DNA from: Shewanella piezotolerans WP3 | GTDB lineage: Bacteria; Pseudomonadota; Gammaproteobacteria; Enterobacterales; Shewanellaceae | Direction of reading: 5' to 3' | Length of the DNA: 64,000 nt | Assembly (NCBI RefSeq): GCF_000014885.1 | Contig: NC_011566.1 | Location: 4,462,501 to 4,526,500 of the forward strand | In this document: piece after piece, positions 44,629 through 52,604 of the stretch | Layout of the letters: each line of letters opens with the position of its first letter | Position numbering within the stretch: the first letter of the stretch is position 1 | The notes under the pieces: generated by a model | Seen by the model: only the letters and a program-made list of their open reading frames with translations | What the model was told of the DNA's origin: nothing | Database searches by the model: none | Position numbers and translations under genes: made by a program

Positions 44629-45727
44629 TTAAAGGCCAGATTTAAGGCTAGCTTCAATAAACTTGTCCAGATCGCCATCTAAAACGCTCTGGGTATTTCG
44701 GTTTTCAACGCCGGTACGCAGATCTTTAATACGTGCATCATCGAGCACATATGAGCGGATCTGGCTGCCCCAACCAATATCTGATTTAGCATCTTCAGCG
44801 GCTTGCTTATCAGCGTTCTGTCTAAGCATCTCTAGCTCATACAGCTTCGCTTTTAACTGTTTCATCGCAGCGTCACGGTTCTTATGTTGTGAACGGTCAT
44901 TCTGACACTGCACGACGGTATTTGTAGGCACGTGAGTAATACGAATCGCAGATTCGGTTTTGTTCACATGCTGACCACCCGCACCTGAGGCGCGGTAGGT
45001 ATCAATTCTTAGATCAGACGGATTGATATCAATCTCAATCGAGTCGTCAATCTCTGGATAAACGAACACCGAACAAAAAGAGGTGTGACGTTTGCCCGAT
45101 GAATCAAACGGTGACTTACGTACTAAACGGTGTACACCGGTTTCTGTACGCAGTGAGCCAAAGGCGTATTCGCCAGTAAACTTAATGGTAGCGCCTTTAA
45201 TACCAGCAACATCACCATCAGTCACTTCAATCAGTTCAGGCTTATAGTCGTGGGCTTCACCCCAACGCAAGAACATACGCAGTACCATATTGGCCCAATC
45301 TTGCGCTTCTGTTCCGCCAGAACCAGATTGAATATCTAAATAACAATCGGCTGCATCATGTGGACCAGAGAACATACGGCGGAACTCAAGTTCCTCTAAC
45401 CGTTTCTCAAGATCATCTAATTCAGCACTTGCGTCGTTGAAGGTTTCTTCATCATCTTCTTCAACAGCAAGTTCAAGTAATCCTTCAATATCTTCTAAGC
45501 CGCTATCCATATCGTCGATAGTTTTCACTACCGCTTCAAGTGCGGAACGCTCTTTACCTAGCGCTTGTGCGTTGTCAGGATTATTCCAAACCTCAGCACT
45601 TTCAAGTTCTCTGCTAACTTCTTCTAGACGCTCACTTTTAGCATCGTAGTCAAAGATACCCCCGAAGAAGGTCGGTACGGTCAGCGAGCTCCTTGATTTT
45701 GAACTTAACTGGATTTACTTCAAACAT
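44629..45727 (-). CDS. prfB: Peptide chain release factor 2, with programmed +1 frameshift
   Basis: The product recognises UGA and UAA stops. The gene is in two frames: codons 1-25 (45727-45653) begin MFEVNPVKFKIKELADRTDL and end at an in-frame TGA, and the rest (45651-44629) continues after skipping one base, giving 365 residues, the same as E. coli RF2. The GGQ loop lies in RASGAGGQHVNKTESAIRITH and the stop-recognition SPF in RKSPFDSSGKRH. The long ORF starting at 45528 is only the second part. It is co-transcribed with lysS. Confidence 0.96.
45649..45665 (-). promoter_or_regulatory. RF2 programmed frameshift site
   Basis: On the minus strand the sequence GGGGGTATCTTTGAC holds the internal Shine-Dalgarno-like G-run, the slip codon CTT and the in-frame TGA followed by C. 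It matches the classic autoregulatory site: low RF2 favours the +1 shift. Confidence 0.95.
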
Positions 45728-46085
45728 GATTTAGCCAACTTTTTAATTAGTTTTGCCGACGACAAGCAATGACTTGCAAGCGCCTCAATTATATACAGAT
45801 AGAAAACCCGCTATTTTAACCTATGCATGGGTTGAAACCTAGCCGCAAAACCGATCAAAACAGCAATTTTATTCAACAATATTAGCTAAAGCGCTAAAAA
45901 CCCACATTGATACTAACGACCACACTTCTTTTATGATGCTTAGACGGAAAATACCAATCCAAATAAACTAAGTAAAACTTGATGCAGGAACCAATAAATT
46001 CTAGGGAATTAACAAAAAAAACGCTGAAAATAGCAACAACTTCTATACTAAAAAGACCATTAAATACCGAGGCCACAATCAGCGA
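45728..46085. other. Divergent intergenic region, no gene seen
   Basis: About 360 bp between prfB and the rightward channel gene. It is AT-rich and presumably carries both promoters. A leftward frame over part of it looks like a shadow and is not supported. Confidence 0.4.
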
Positions 46086-47078
46086 ATGCCGCCGACACAC
46101 GACCAAGCGTTGACATGCCGTTATCATGAGGAAAATAACCACACTTGCCAAGAACCGGCAGGTGATTCAGGCTTGTGCTACTGGCACGACCCAAAGTTTA
46201 TTAAAGACAGACCCGAAGATATTCAACAGCTTGAACAATACGCCAGACGCGGAGGTCAACTTAGGGGCATCAGTCTCAACCATGCCAAGCTTAGCGGAAT
46301 AGATCTGGTGCGCCACCAACAAAAAATTGGCTACGATCTCAGTAACGCCGAGCTCTACCGTGCTGATTTAAGTGGCGGTCACCTGTTTAATATTAACCTT
46401 ACTGATGCCAGTTTAATGAAGGCAGATCTGCGGGAAGCAAATCTGCACTGCGCCAACCTTGATGGCTGTAATTTGCTGGGAGTTAAATGGATTGGCTCCA
46501 AAATAGAGAACATGCACGCAGGCAAGATCCTGCGTCAGGAAAAGCTCGCGCTAGCGGCTGAAAAATGTGGTAACACAGAAAAAGCCATGGACTATTTTGA
46601 GCAGGCAGAAGAGATCTATCGCGACCTACGTAAAGCCGCCGAGCGTGAAGGACTATTCGCCATGTCAGGCGAGTATATTCGTAAAGAATTGACCATGCGC
46701 CGCCACCAAATGCCCAAACGTTGCGTAAAACGATTTATCTCTAAAGCGATTGATCTGTTTTGCGGCTACGGTGAAGCGCCCTTGAGAGTCATAGGGTTTT
46801 CTTTGGTGTTGATATTGTTCAGCGCCATTTTATATTTTTTTACTGGACTTAACTTTAACGGCGAAGTGCACCAATTCAGCTTTAACAACAGCTTAGTCGA
46901 TAACCTGTTTATCTTTCTAAATTGTATCTACTACTCTGTAGTCACCTTTACCACACTCGGGTATGGAGACTTCACCCCCATAGGGATCTCCCGCGCAATC
47001 GCTGCGTTCGAAGCCTTCACCGGCAGCTTTACTATTGCGCTTTTCGTGGTGGTATTTGTGAAAAAGATGACCCGTTAA
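46086..47078 (+). CDS. Pentapeptide-repeat protein fused to a two-helix potassium channel
   Basis: A 330-residue membrane protein. Residues 1-36 hold a possible zinc-type cluster (CRYH, then Cys 21, then CYWH). Residues about 58-135 are pentapeptide repeats (LSNAELYRADLSGGHL, ADLREANLHCANLDG). A charged helical linker (145-215) follows, then a two-helix pore domain: helix 1 about 232-254, selectivity filter TTLGYGDFTP at about 289-298, helix 2 about 306-326. The filter is that of K+ channels. The pentapeptide part is probably a cytosolic sensor or scaffold. No strong Shine-Dalgarno is seen before the ATG. Confidence 0.85.
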   Translation: MPPTHDQALTCRYHEENNHTCQEPAGDSGLCYWHDPKFIKDRPEDIQQLEQYARRGGQLRGISLNHAKLSGIDLVRHQQKIGYDLSNAELYRADLSGGHLFNINLTDASLMKADLREANLHCANLDGCNLLGVKWIGSKIENMHAGKILRQEKLALAAEKCGNTEKAMDYFEQAEEIYRDLRKAAEREGLFAMSGEYIRKELTMRRHQMPKRCVKRFISKAIDLFCGYGEAPLRVIGFSLVLILFSAILYFFTGLNFNGEVHQFSFNNSLVDNLFIFLNCIYYSVVTFTTLGYGDFTPIGISRAIAAFEAFTGSFTIALFVVVFVKKMTR

Positions 47079-47358
47079 GGCTACTTTGTTGCTCAATGGC
47101 TTAAATAGATTAAGTACTACAGCGCGGGGTAAAGAGAATATATCGCAATCAAATGCAATTCATCTGCATTGAGCTTTTGCAAGTCGCCGTGAATATATCC
47201 CTATAGGCTCTGCTAAATCATCCATGATTTAGCAGCTTGCATAGCTCAACTTAGATGAATAGCTTGCAAACTTATTGCTGTAGCGGACTCATTATTGGAC
47301 AAAATTTTATTTGTGTTTGAAGCGGTTCGACATCTAAACCCCAAACCCGAGCTATGGA
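47079..47358. other. Intergenic region with hairpins
   Basis: About 280 bp left of the cassette-like array. No convincing gene. It contains GAATATATC repeated at 47129 and 47191 and the hairpin at 47210-47235. Confidence 0.5.
47210..47235. repeat. Perfect 11-bp hairpin
   Basis: CTGCTAAATCA and TGATTTAGCAG around TCCA. There is no T-run, so it resembles the palindromic intergenic repeats found elsewhere in the window rather than a terminator. Confidence 0.6.
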
Positions 47359-47511
47359 TCAAAGCGCTTGTCCCGCCAAAGCTATGCCCACATCTGATAG
47401 GCAAGATGGCTGAATGACTTGAAGTGCACGGGGCCACTTTTCACGATCTATGTTTTCGAGCACATCGTGTAACTCGTCCAGATTGTATCTTTCATAGTTA
47501 GGTGAGCTCAT
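47359..47511 (-). CDS. Truncated cassette gene (50 residues)
   Basis: An ATG-started frame just downstream of an attC-like site. Its first 30 residues, YERYNLDELHDVLENIDREKWPRAL, resemble the N-terminal module of the RDD-type cassette gene nearby (YSYNDLLDAEKHINKDMYPQR). The body that should follow is missing, so this is probably the broken front of an integron cassette gene. A second attC was not found to its left. Confidence 0.5.
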   Translation of the reverse strand: MSSPNYERYNLDELHDVLENIDREKWPRALQVIQPSCLSDVGIALAGQAL

Positions 47512-47526
47512 CCATACCCCACGTGT

Positions 47527-47621
47527 GCCTAACGACCTGTAAGGGGAAAATTGTAGTTGCCTGAAATCTGAAGCGAGCGGAACCTGCAACGGTTACATGT
47601 TCCGCTGGAACAGCTTGTTAG
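47527..47621 (-). repeat. attC-like recombination site 2
   Basis: On the minus strand it begins TAACAAGCTG (the TAA is the stop of the cassette gene) and ends TTACAGGTCGTTAGGC, where GTTAGGC is the exact attC core GTTRRRY. A partial inner stem is GTTGC (47556-47560) with GCAAC (47586-47590). About 20 bases (AAGGGGAAAATTGTAGTTG on the plus strand) are shared with the site at 49418. Confidence 0.75.
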
Positions 47622-47946
47622 TGAAAACTTACACCAAAAAGTAACAAAACCGTACTTAGAAATATACTTGCTTCAGCTAACCTCTGCGCTAAACCAATAA
47701 ACCTTTTAGGGAACCCAATAAGAAATATTAATAAAAAAGAACAAAGCAAAGTAAAAGCTACGTCAATAAACCAAACTTCCTTGCTGTCCATTAATTCATT
47801 TAGTTGATATGCCATCGCAGCGTAACAAACACCACCAATAATATTATGTATGGAGTTTTTCCACGTACCTAGTAAAGGGGTTCCCGGATCGCACGGAAAA
47901 AATGCACTTAGAAAATAGCTCAAGCCAATTGCACCCGATAAGAACG
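47618..47946 (-). pseudogene. DUF998-like membrane protein, 3' fragment
   Basis: This piece follows the IS in frame and reads LSGAIGLSYFLSAFFPCDPGTPLLGTW onward, with helices at about 47860, 47770, 47710 and 47640. FPCDPG is the DUF998 landmark. Joined to 49181-49403, minus one copy of the ACG target duplication, it restores a 182-residue protein. Its stop TAA is the first base triplet of attC site 2, as is usual in integron cassettes. Confidence 0.85.
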
Positions 47947-47964
47947 TGGTAAGCCCCTAGTTTT

Positions 47965-48858
47965 CTAGACACTTTCTAAGTTCTCATAATACTGCTTTTC
48001 AAAATTCATTGGAGACAGTCCGTTATTACTACCATGATGCCGCACTGGATTGTAGAAATATTCGATATAGTTAAATATTTCAGCACGCGCTTCATCTCTG
48101 GTTTTGTAGACTTTTCGCTTAATCCTGTCTTTTTTCAGTAATGAGAAAAAGCTTTCAGCAACTGCATTATCATGACAGTTTCCTCTTCGACTCATACTCG
48201 CTTCCAGGTTGTGCTCTTTAAGAAAGCTGCGCCAATCAGAGCAAGTATATTGCACGCCTTGATCGGAATGGATAAGCACCTTTTCTGTTGGAGTGCGTCT
48301 CCATACCGCCATCAGTAGCGCATCAATAACTAGGTCAGCTCTAGCTGTACTTTTCATTGTCCAACCGACAACTTGTCGAGAGAATAGATCGATAACAACA
48401 GTGAGATATAGCCAACCTTCATGAGTCCGAATATAGGTAAAGTCGGTCACCCAAACTTTATTGGGCTCAGCGATGTCAAACCCTCTATTTAACGTATTTG
48501 GTGCTGTATGACTAACATCGCCTCTGCCAAAACTTGGATTGCGCTTATAGCCACGTACAGCCTTAATATCAGCTGTTCTCATGATCCGATATACCCGATT
48601 TTTTCCAACAGCCTCACCATCATCTTTAAGGTCTAAAGTGATATTTCGGTAGCCATACACACAACCGCTTTCTAGCCAATACTGTTTAATTTTACCTAGT
48701 AGTCGCTTATCTTCAGTAGCTCTGCGACTCAGAGGCTCCTTAAGCCAGGCATAGAAGCCGCTGCGGTGAACGCCAAGTATTTCGCATAGGGTTTTTACTG
48801 GGTAGTGCTTGAGCCTAGACTTTATGAACGTGTACTTTTCTTTGACTCGCTTGCAAAG
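47965..48858 (-). CDS. IS3-family transposase OrfB (DDE integrase domain)
   Basis: The rve-type catalytic part: WVTDFTYIRTHEGWLYLTVV has the first Asp, LIHSDQGVQYT the second, and NCHDNAVAESFFSLLKKD the Glu. An upstream in-frame part, YTFIKSRLKHYPVKTLCEIL then HRSGFYAWL, is the helix-turn-helix-like HTH_21 region. No start codon is obvious at the beginning of this frame, so it is expected to be made as an OrfAB fusion by -1 frameshifting in the region overlapping orfA (AAAGAAAAG near 48840); the left boundary given is where the overlap lies. It is intact, so the IS may be active. Confidence 0.9.
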   Translation of the reverse strand, partial: LCKRVKEKYTFIKSRLKHYPVKTLCEILGVHRSGFYAWLKEPLSRRATEDKRLLGKIKQYWLESGCVYGYRNITLDLKDDGEAVGKNRVYRIMRTADIKAVRGYKRNPSFGRGDVSHTAPNTLNRGFDIAEPNKVWVTDFTYIRTHEGWLYLTVVIDLFSRQVVGWTMKSTARADLVIDALLMAVWRRTPTEKVLIHSDQGVQYTCSDWRSFLKEHNLEASMSRRGNCHDNAVAESFFSLLKKDRIKRKVYKTRDEARAEIFNYIEYFYNPVRHHGSNNGLSPMNFEKQYYENLESV

Positions 48859-49115
48859 TACACGGCGGCCTCCTTTAGGATATTTCGCTCTTCGGTTACG
48901 CGACGTAGTTCAGCCTTGAGTTTACGTATTTCGTCTTGTTGATTATCAATGGTGATGTGTTGCTTTTCCGGCTTATCAAACTTATTAATCCAGTTGTGCA
49001 AACTTTTGGAAGTGACGCCTAATCTATCAGCAACATCTGCGATTTGATAACCACGCTCAGTGACTTGTTTAACAGCTTCTATTTTGAACTCATCTGGATA
49101 TCGTTTTCCGCGCAT
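48822..49115 (-). CDS. IS3-family OrfA (helix-turn-helix)
   Basis: A 97-residue DNA-binding subunit, HTH_Tnp_1 type: RGKRYPDEFKIEAVKQV then IADVADRLGVTSKSLHNWINKF, followed by a leucine-zipper helix (DEIRKLKAELRRVTEERNILKEAA). The ATG at 49115 follows GAGG at six bases, better than an upstream in-frame ATG at 49127. It ends inside orfB in the other frame. Confidence 0.92.
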   Translation of the reverse strand: MRGKRYPDEFKIEAVKQVTERGYQIADVADRLGVTSKSLHNWINKFDKPEKQHITIDNQQDEIRKLKAELRRVTEERNILKEAAVYFASESKKSTRS

Positions 49116-49180
49116 GTAACACCTCATATTTTTGGTTAAGTATAACTCTATGAAGTGTCTACTGTTCTAGGGGCTTACCA

Positions 49181-49403
49181 ACGCAGCTGGATAATTACTG
49201 GTATACGTAGCAAAAGAAACAATTAAACAACCTAATCCTACGGGTAAGAATATGAAATATGAAACCTGCTTTTCATATTCCGAGTTCAACTCCCCCAATT
49301 CACTGATTGAGTATCTGAAGTGGCTATATGCTTTACGTTTTTTAGCATAAAGCACTACTCCACAAACTAAATAGATATAAATAATAATTAGAAAAAGCGC
49401 CAT
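49181..49403 (-). pseudogene. DUF998-like membrane protein, 5' fragment
   Basis: The first 74 residues: helix 1 (ALFLIIIYIYLVCGVVLY), the DUF998 motif YSISELG, and helix 2 (FLPVGLGCLIVSFATY). It is cut by the IS3 element after codon 74 plus one base. The fragment's own frame stops a few codons into the IS. Members are small multi-helix membrane proteins of unknown role, often in mobile or cassette DNA. Confidence 0.85.
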
Positions 49404-49417
49404 ACTATCGGTTTAGC

Positions 49418-49513
49418 TAACAGTCCTGTTAAGGGGAAAATTGTAGTTGGCTAGAATGTAAAACGAAGCGAAACCTAGCCAACTGTTACGTGTTCTTGGT
49501 TGATTGCTTGTTA
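49418..49513 (-). repeat. attC-like recombination site 1
   Basis: On the minus strand it runs from TAACAAGCAATC to CCTTAACAGGACTGTTAGC. The centre is a perfect 10-bp inverted repeat, AGTTGGCTAG (49445-49454) with CTAGCCAACT (49475-49484), around TTTCGCTTCG-like sequence. This is the architecture of chromosomal-integron attC sites. Its TAA is the stop of the RDD-type gene. Confidence 0.8.
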
Positions 49514-50182
49514 TGTTCGTACTACTACTGTCCCACCAATATAGTCATGTAATGCTCGGCGTTTATCGTTAAATAGCATAGTAATAAATTCGGATAATCC
49601 CCATACCGTGGCTAAAATACCAAATCCAATTACTCCGTAAGCTACCCCTTCTGAGATAGCTCCAGACAATTCTAAAGATATTGCAACAACTAAGATAATT
49701 AAGACCCAAGAAATATTTAGAGCTAAATTAACGGACTCTCTTCGTAATGCTTGTTTAACATTTATTTCAGTTTCAGTGTCATGGTTGAGGACTTTAACGT
49801 CCATAAACATTTTTCCGAGTGTCTGACCAAAGCAACCGTGCATAAAGATGGCGTATATCGCAAACTGTACTCCATTTAATGCTTGTAGGAACTGATCTTC
49901 AGCACTGTACTCAACACCAAAAACTAGACATTCCACATACAAAATTATTGCAAATACAATCCCATCAATTGTCGCAGCCCAGAAACGGGGCCAGAATGTA
50001 GAATATTTATCTACTTCAATTTCTTTGGAAGATTCAATTTTTCCTTCTGGTAAATGATTAGGATCATTTAAAAGTTTAACAACAGTTTCATATCTCTGAG
50101 GATACATGTCTTTGTTTATATGCTTTTCAGCATCTAACAAATCGTTGTAAGAGTATTCAGAAAAGTTTGGTTCGTAATCCAT
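49511..50182 (-). CDS. RDD family membrane protein (cassette gene)
   Basis: A 223-residue protein. Residues 1-50 form a charged soluble module (YSYNDLLDAEKHINKDMYPQRYETVVKLL) also seen in the broken cassette gene at 47359-47511. The rest is an RDD domain with about four helices: STFWPRFWAATIDGIVFAIILY holds the R-D signature, then GQTLGKMFMDVKVLN and a final RRALHDYIGGTVVV. RDD proteins may act in transport or stress; function is not established. It is the only ORF between attC sites 1 and 3, so it is one cassette. Confidence 0.85.
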   Translation of the reverse strand: MDYEPNFSEYSYNDLLDAEKHINKDMYPQRYETVVKLLNDPNHLPEGKIESSKEIEVDKYSTFWPRFWAATIDGIVFAIILYVECLVFGVEYSAEDQFLQALNGVQFAIYAIFMHGCFGQTLGKMFMDVKVLNHDTETEINVKQALRRESVNLALNISWVLIILVVAISLELSGAISEGVAYGVIGFGILATVWGLSEFITMLFNDKRRALHDYIGGTVVVRT

Positions 50183-50202
50183 TAATTTGACGATTCCCTA
50201 TG

Positions 50203-50299
50203 TACATAACACCCATTGAGAGGGCTGATAATTGCTTGCAAAAATGGGGAGGAACGAGCGCAACCAAGTTGGTTGCAATCCGCCTACAACGGATTGTTA
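50203..50299 (-). repeat. attC-like recombination site 3
   Basis: On the minus strand it runs from TATAACAATCCG to CTCAATGGGTGTTATGT, the last part matching GTTRRRY with one change. It contains the perfect inverted repeat GCAACCAA-C-TTGGTTGC (50259-50275). It is less canonical than sites 1 and 2, but position and ends fit. Confidence 0.6.
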
Positions 50300-50302
50300 T
50301 AT

Positions 50303-50761
50303 TTACCAAATTCTGCAATCATCCACATGGCCACCTTCCAGCCATGTTTCAATTCTTTTTACATGTCTTTCCCAAAATCTATTTAGCGGATAAACATAAA
50401 CTGTAGTCTGACCAACTTCACCAGTGATTCTGACCAGCTCTAAGTACCCTCTTGGGTAGGGTTCTACTTGCTGACTAAGCGCGATCTGATACTCATCCGA
50501 AGATAACTTGCTGCCCTCGACGAACATTCCGGCCTGAGCACTACTGGTAATAAATGAGCCCGCTACTGGATAAGTCAATTCACCATTATAGGCGTAACAA
50601 GCCACCATCTCTTTTTGAAGGAGTTCATACGTTTTCTCAGGGGAAATATCTGCATTGAAACTGAACGTTTTATGGGAGTTTGTCTGCAGCTCTCCTATAG
50701 ATTCAGGGAGACCAGTACAACCTGACAATAATGCAATAAATATTATTACTACGAATCTCAA
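50303..50761 (-). CDS. Cassette-encoded lipoprotein of unknown function
   Basis: With a TTG start at 50761 (AAGGAG seven bases upstream) the product is 152 residues and begins with a lipoprotein signal, FVVIIFIALLSGCTGLP, where LSGC is the lipobox. The mature part is a small alpha/beta protein without a recognised family. The longer ORF from 50836 would bury this signal and is rejected; the region 50762-50875 is attC-like instead. It forms one cassette with attC site 3. Confidence 0.75.
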   Translation of the reverse strand: MRFVVIIFIALLSGCTGLPESIGELQTNSHKTFSFNADISPEKTYELLQKEMVACYAYNGELTYPVAGSFITSSAQAGMFVEGSKLSSDEYQIALSQQVEPYPRGYLELVRITGEVGQTTVYVYPLNRFWERHVKRIETWLEGGHVDDCRIW

Positions 50762-50780
50762 AACTACTCTCCTTGGTAAA

Positions 50781-50875
50781 TATAACGCCGCCAACAATCG
50801 TGCAGTAGTTGGTGCGATTTGTTGCGACTTTTGCAAAAAACGTGACAGCTGACGGAGTCGGCTTGCTTGGCCTTT
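50781..50875 (-). repeat. Degenerate attC-like site 4
   Basis: On the minus strand it ends TTGTTGGCGGCGTTATA, like the typical attC right side (GGCGGGCGTTA), but its left end reads TAAAAAGGCC where TAACAAGGC would be expected. It lies exactly between two cassette genes. Probably a mutated attC. Confidence 0.5.
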
Positions 50876-51469
50876 TTAAGAGGCGCTAACTGGTGGCTGA
50901 TAGCCTCTAATCATCTCAAAATGGTGTTTTCTACACTTTCTTGATGATGAGACCCTATAGTTCTCACACCCAATTTCATTACAACGCTGTTCACTATCTT
51001 CAGTACCTATTGCCAAGAAAAAATAGTAGTCCTCGTTAGACTTAAACTGCCTTGATATAAGCTGTTCTGATTTTACCCAGTTGAATTTTGGTTCACTAAA
51101 GGTCAATACATCCAATGTATTATTGAGGCTGATAAAACGATAATTCTTAGGAATACCTGCAACATCAATTTGTGATGAGGATAGCACTCCTAACCACAAG
51201 GATTCATCTACTTCTACAAGAGGCCAGGAAAAACTTTCAATTGTAGGAAAGCTATCTAGATACTCAGGCGCTTTTGGGTGCCAATGATCATCTAGTGACA
51301 TAGCTGACACGTAACTTTCAAACGTTACTACAAGGTCACTAAGCACACCTTCAACTGCTTGATCAATGCAGATAGTCACAGCTAGGTTATCGCGGTGCAA
51401 GTCATGAAAAATTTCAACAGCATCTCGCTCAAATGTAGGGATTGGGTTGATCGTTTTGTACTTTTCCAT
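50876..51469 (-). CDS. Cassette-encoded hypothetical protein
   Basis: A 197-residue soluble protein of unknown family. The middle has acidic alpha/beta character (LEVDESLWLGVLSSSQIDV-type text at about 87-100). The C-terminus has a Cys/His cluster, RCNEIGCENYRVSSSRKCRKHH, that could bind zinc. The pattern of one gene, leftward, with an attC-like end behind it makes it a cassette. Upstream, GTCGTAAGG just before the ATG resembles a decayed attC end. Confidence 0.65.
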   Translation of the reverse strand: MEKYKTINPIPTFERDAVEIFHDLHRDNLAVTICIDQAVEGVLSDLVVTFESYVSAMSLDDHWHPKAPEYLDSFPTIESFSWPLVEVDESLWLGVLSSSQIDVAGIPKNYRFISLNNTLDVLTFSEPKFNWVKSEQLISRQFKSNEDYYFFLAIGTEDSEQRCNEIGCENYRVSSSRKCRKHHFEMIRGYQPPVSAS

Positions 51470-52604
51470 ACCTTACGACGCCCCCTCAACAGCCTTTTAA
51501 CAGCTTCTTCATTAGTCGCTCGATAACATTCTCAGCAACTCGTTAACTTTTAACAATCTATCACTGCTAAGGTATTGCTGTAAATAGATAAACTCTAGAT
51601 TTAAGCAGTAGGTATTTCGGCATTGACTGCGGAGAAACTAAGCCTAGGTTGCTCGATGGGCCCGTATATCACTTTTGTACATATATCATAAGACTAAATT
51701 TTATAGGTTTTGTGAAATGTTAAACAATTATCGATGCTTCGCAGGACAGTTTTTGGCATCTTTATTTACGCCATATTGAGTGATCTTGCTCACTTTTAGT
51801 TATACCTGTATGAGAATTTGTAATCCACGTTTAACTTAAAGTTAACTAACTCTGGGATATTTCCGCGTTAAGCATCAAGCCGCAAGAGTATAGATTGAAA
51901 CACCAGTAAAGCAGTGTAGATACGGCTGAAGCCGTCGGAAACATGGATGTTTTCGCTGAGCTTACACGGACGTACTTGAAGCGTGCTTCAGCAGTGTCTG
52001 CACATACGATCGTTCATTCACATTTGACCCATAGGGATATGGGAAATGTCATAATGATGTCGGGAACATCATTGACCATGTGTTCACGACATTAGGTCAT
52101 CCTGTCCAGCACCCGCTGGAGGCGATTAATAACCATGAGACCACAAGTTCAAACAGGTTGATCGATAACAGCAGTCAAAAATGTAATTAGTCTTCATTCG
52201 AAAGCAAGCTAACTTTGGGGCAAAAGGGAGTATCAAAAACTTACAGAACACACCGATTCCCCATCGAAATTGCCGAAGTGCGTTGAAGACCCTTTATTAG
52301 CCAAAGTCCATAATTCCCACACGGTCCTTCTCCTGCTTCTATGCCACCGCTGCATTGGTAAATCCATTTACAGCAGATGCCCCATCGGAAGTGTTAGGCT
52401 ATTTTGAATAAGTACGAGGAAGACAGCTTTGTTAGGGGCGCTGGGGAATAGACTCTTATAAAATCAAGCGCTTTGCCCCTTGGCTCCGCTCTCTGTTTCA
52501 AGAATGGGCGAAGCACCACGACTTTAATTATGCGTAGTCTGGTGCATTAGAGATTCAGCTGAAGCTTGAGCAACCTAACCCAATAGCAATTTATAAATTG
52601 CCAC
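51470..52604. other. 1.1 kb without a convincing gene; palindromic repeats
   Basis: Between the last cassette gene and the ABM gene. It contains a chain of short hairpins (51923-52073) and a stretch near 52420-52550 that reads open on the minus strand (KQRAEPRGKALDFIRVYSP) but has no start or known family. No integron integrase or attI was found, although this is where one would expect it. Confidence 0.5.
51923..52073. repeat. Cluster of small palindromes
   Basis: Five hairpins follow one another: CGGCT-GA-AGCCG (51923-51934), AAACAT-GG-ATGTTT (51939-51952), TGAAGC-GT-GCTTCA (51977-51990), CCCATA-GGGA-TATGGG (52028-52043) and AATGATG-TCGGGAA-CATCATT (52053-52073). The last one and the unit near 27876 share the pattern CATGTC or GATGTC then GGAACAT. 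Confidence 0.7.

Larger units (their letters stand above)
47947..49180 (-). mobile_element. Complete IS3-family insertion sequence
   Basis: 1234 bp with perfect 14-bp terminal inverted repeats TGGTAAGCCCCTAG (47947-47960) and its complement (49167-49180), flanked by a 3-bp target duplication ACG (47944-47946 and 49181-49183). It carries orfA and orfB in the usual -1 overlap with an intact DDE triad. It is inserted in a cassette gene. Confidence 0.95.

Noticed and set aside
47246..47437. A 63-residue leftward ORF
   Set aside because: Low-complexity, no start signal, and it overlaps the truncated cassette ORF in another frame; treated as a shadow.
50303..50836. The full 177-residue ORF as the cassette protein
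   Set aside because: Its first 25 residues overlap an attC-like site and would hide a perfect lipoprotein signal; the TTG at 50761 with a good ribosome site is preferred.
51470..52604. An integron integrase or attI right of the cassette array
   Set aside because: No tyrosine-recombinase motifs or suitable ORF were found on either strand, so the array is reported as lacking an integrase.
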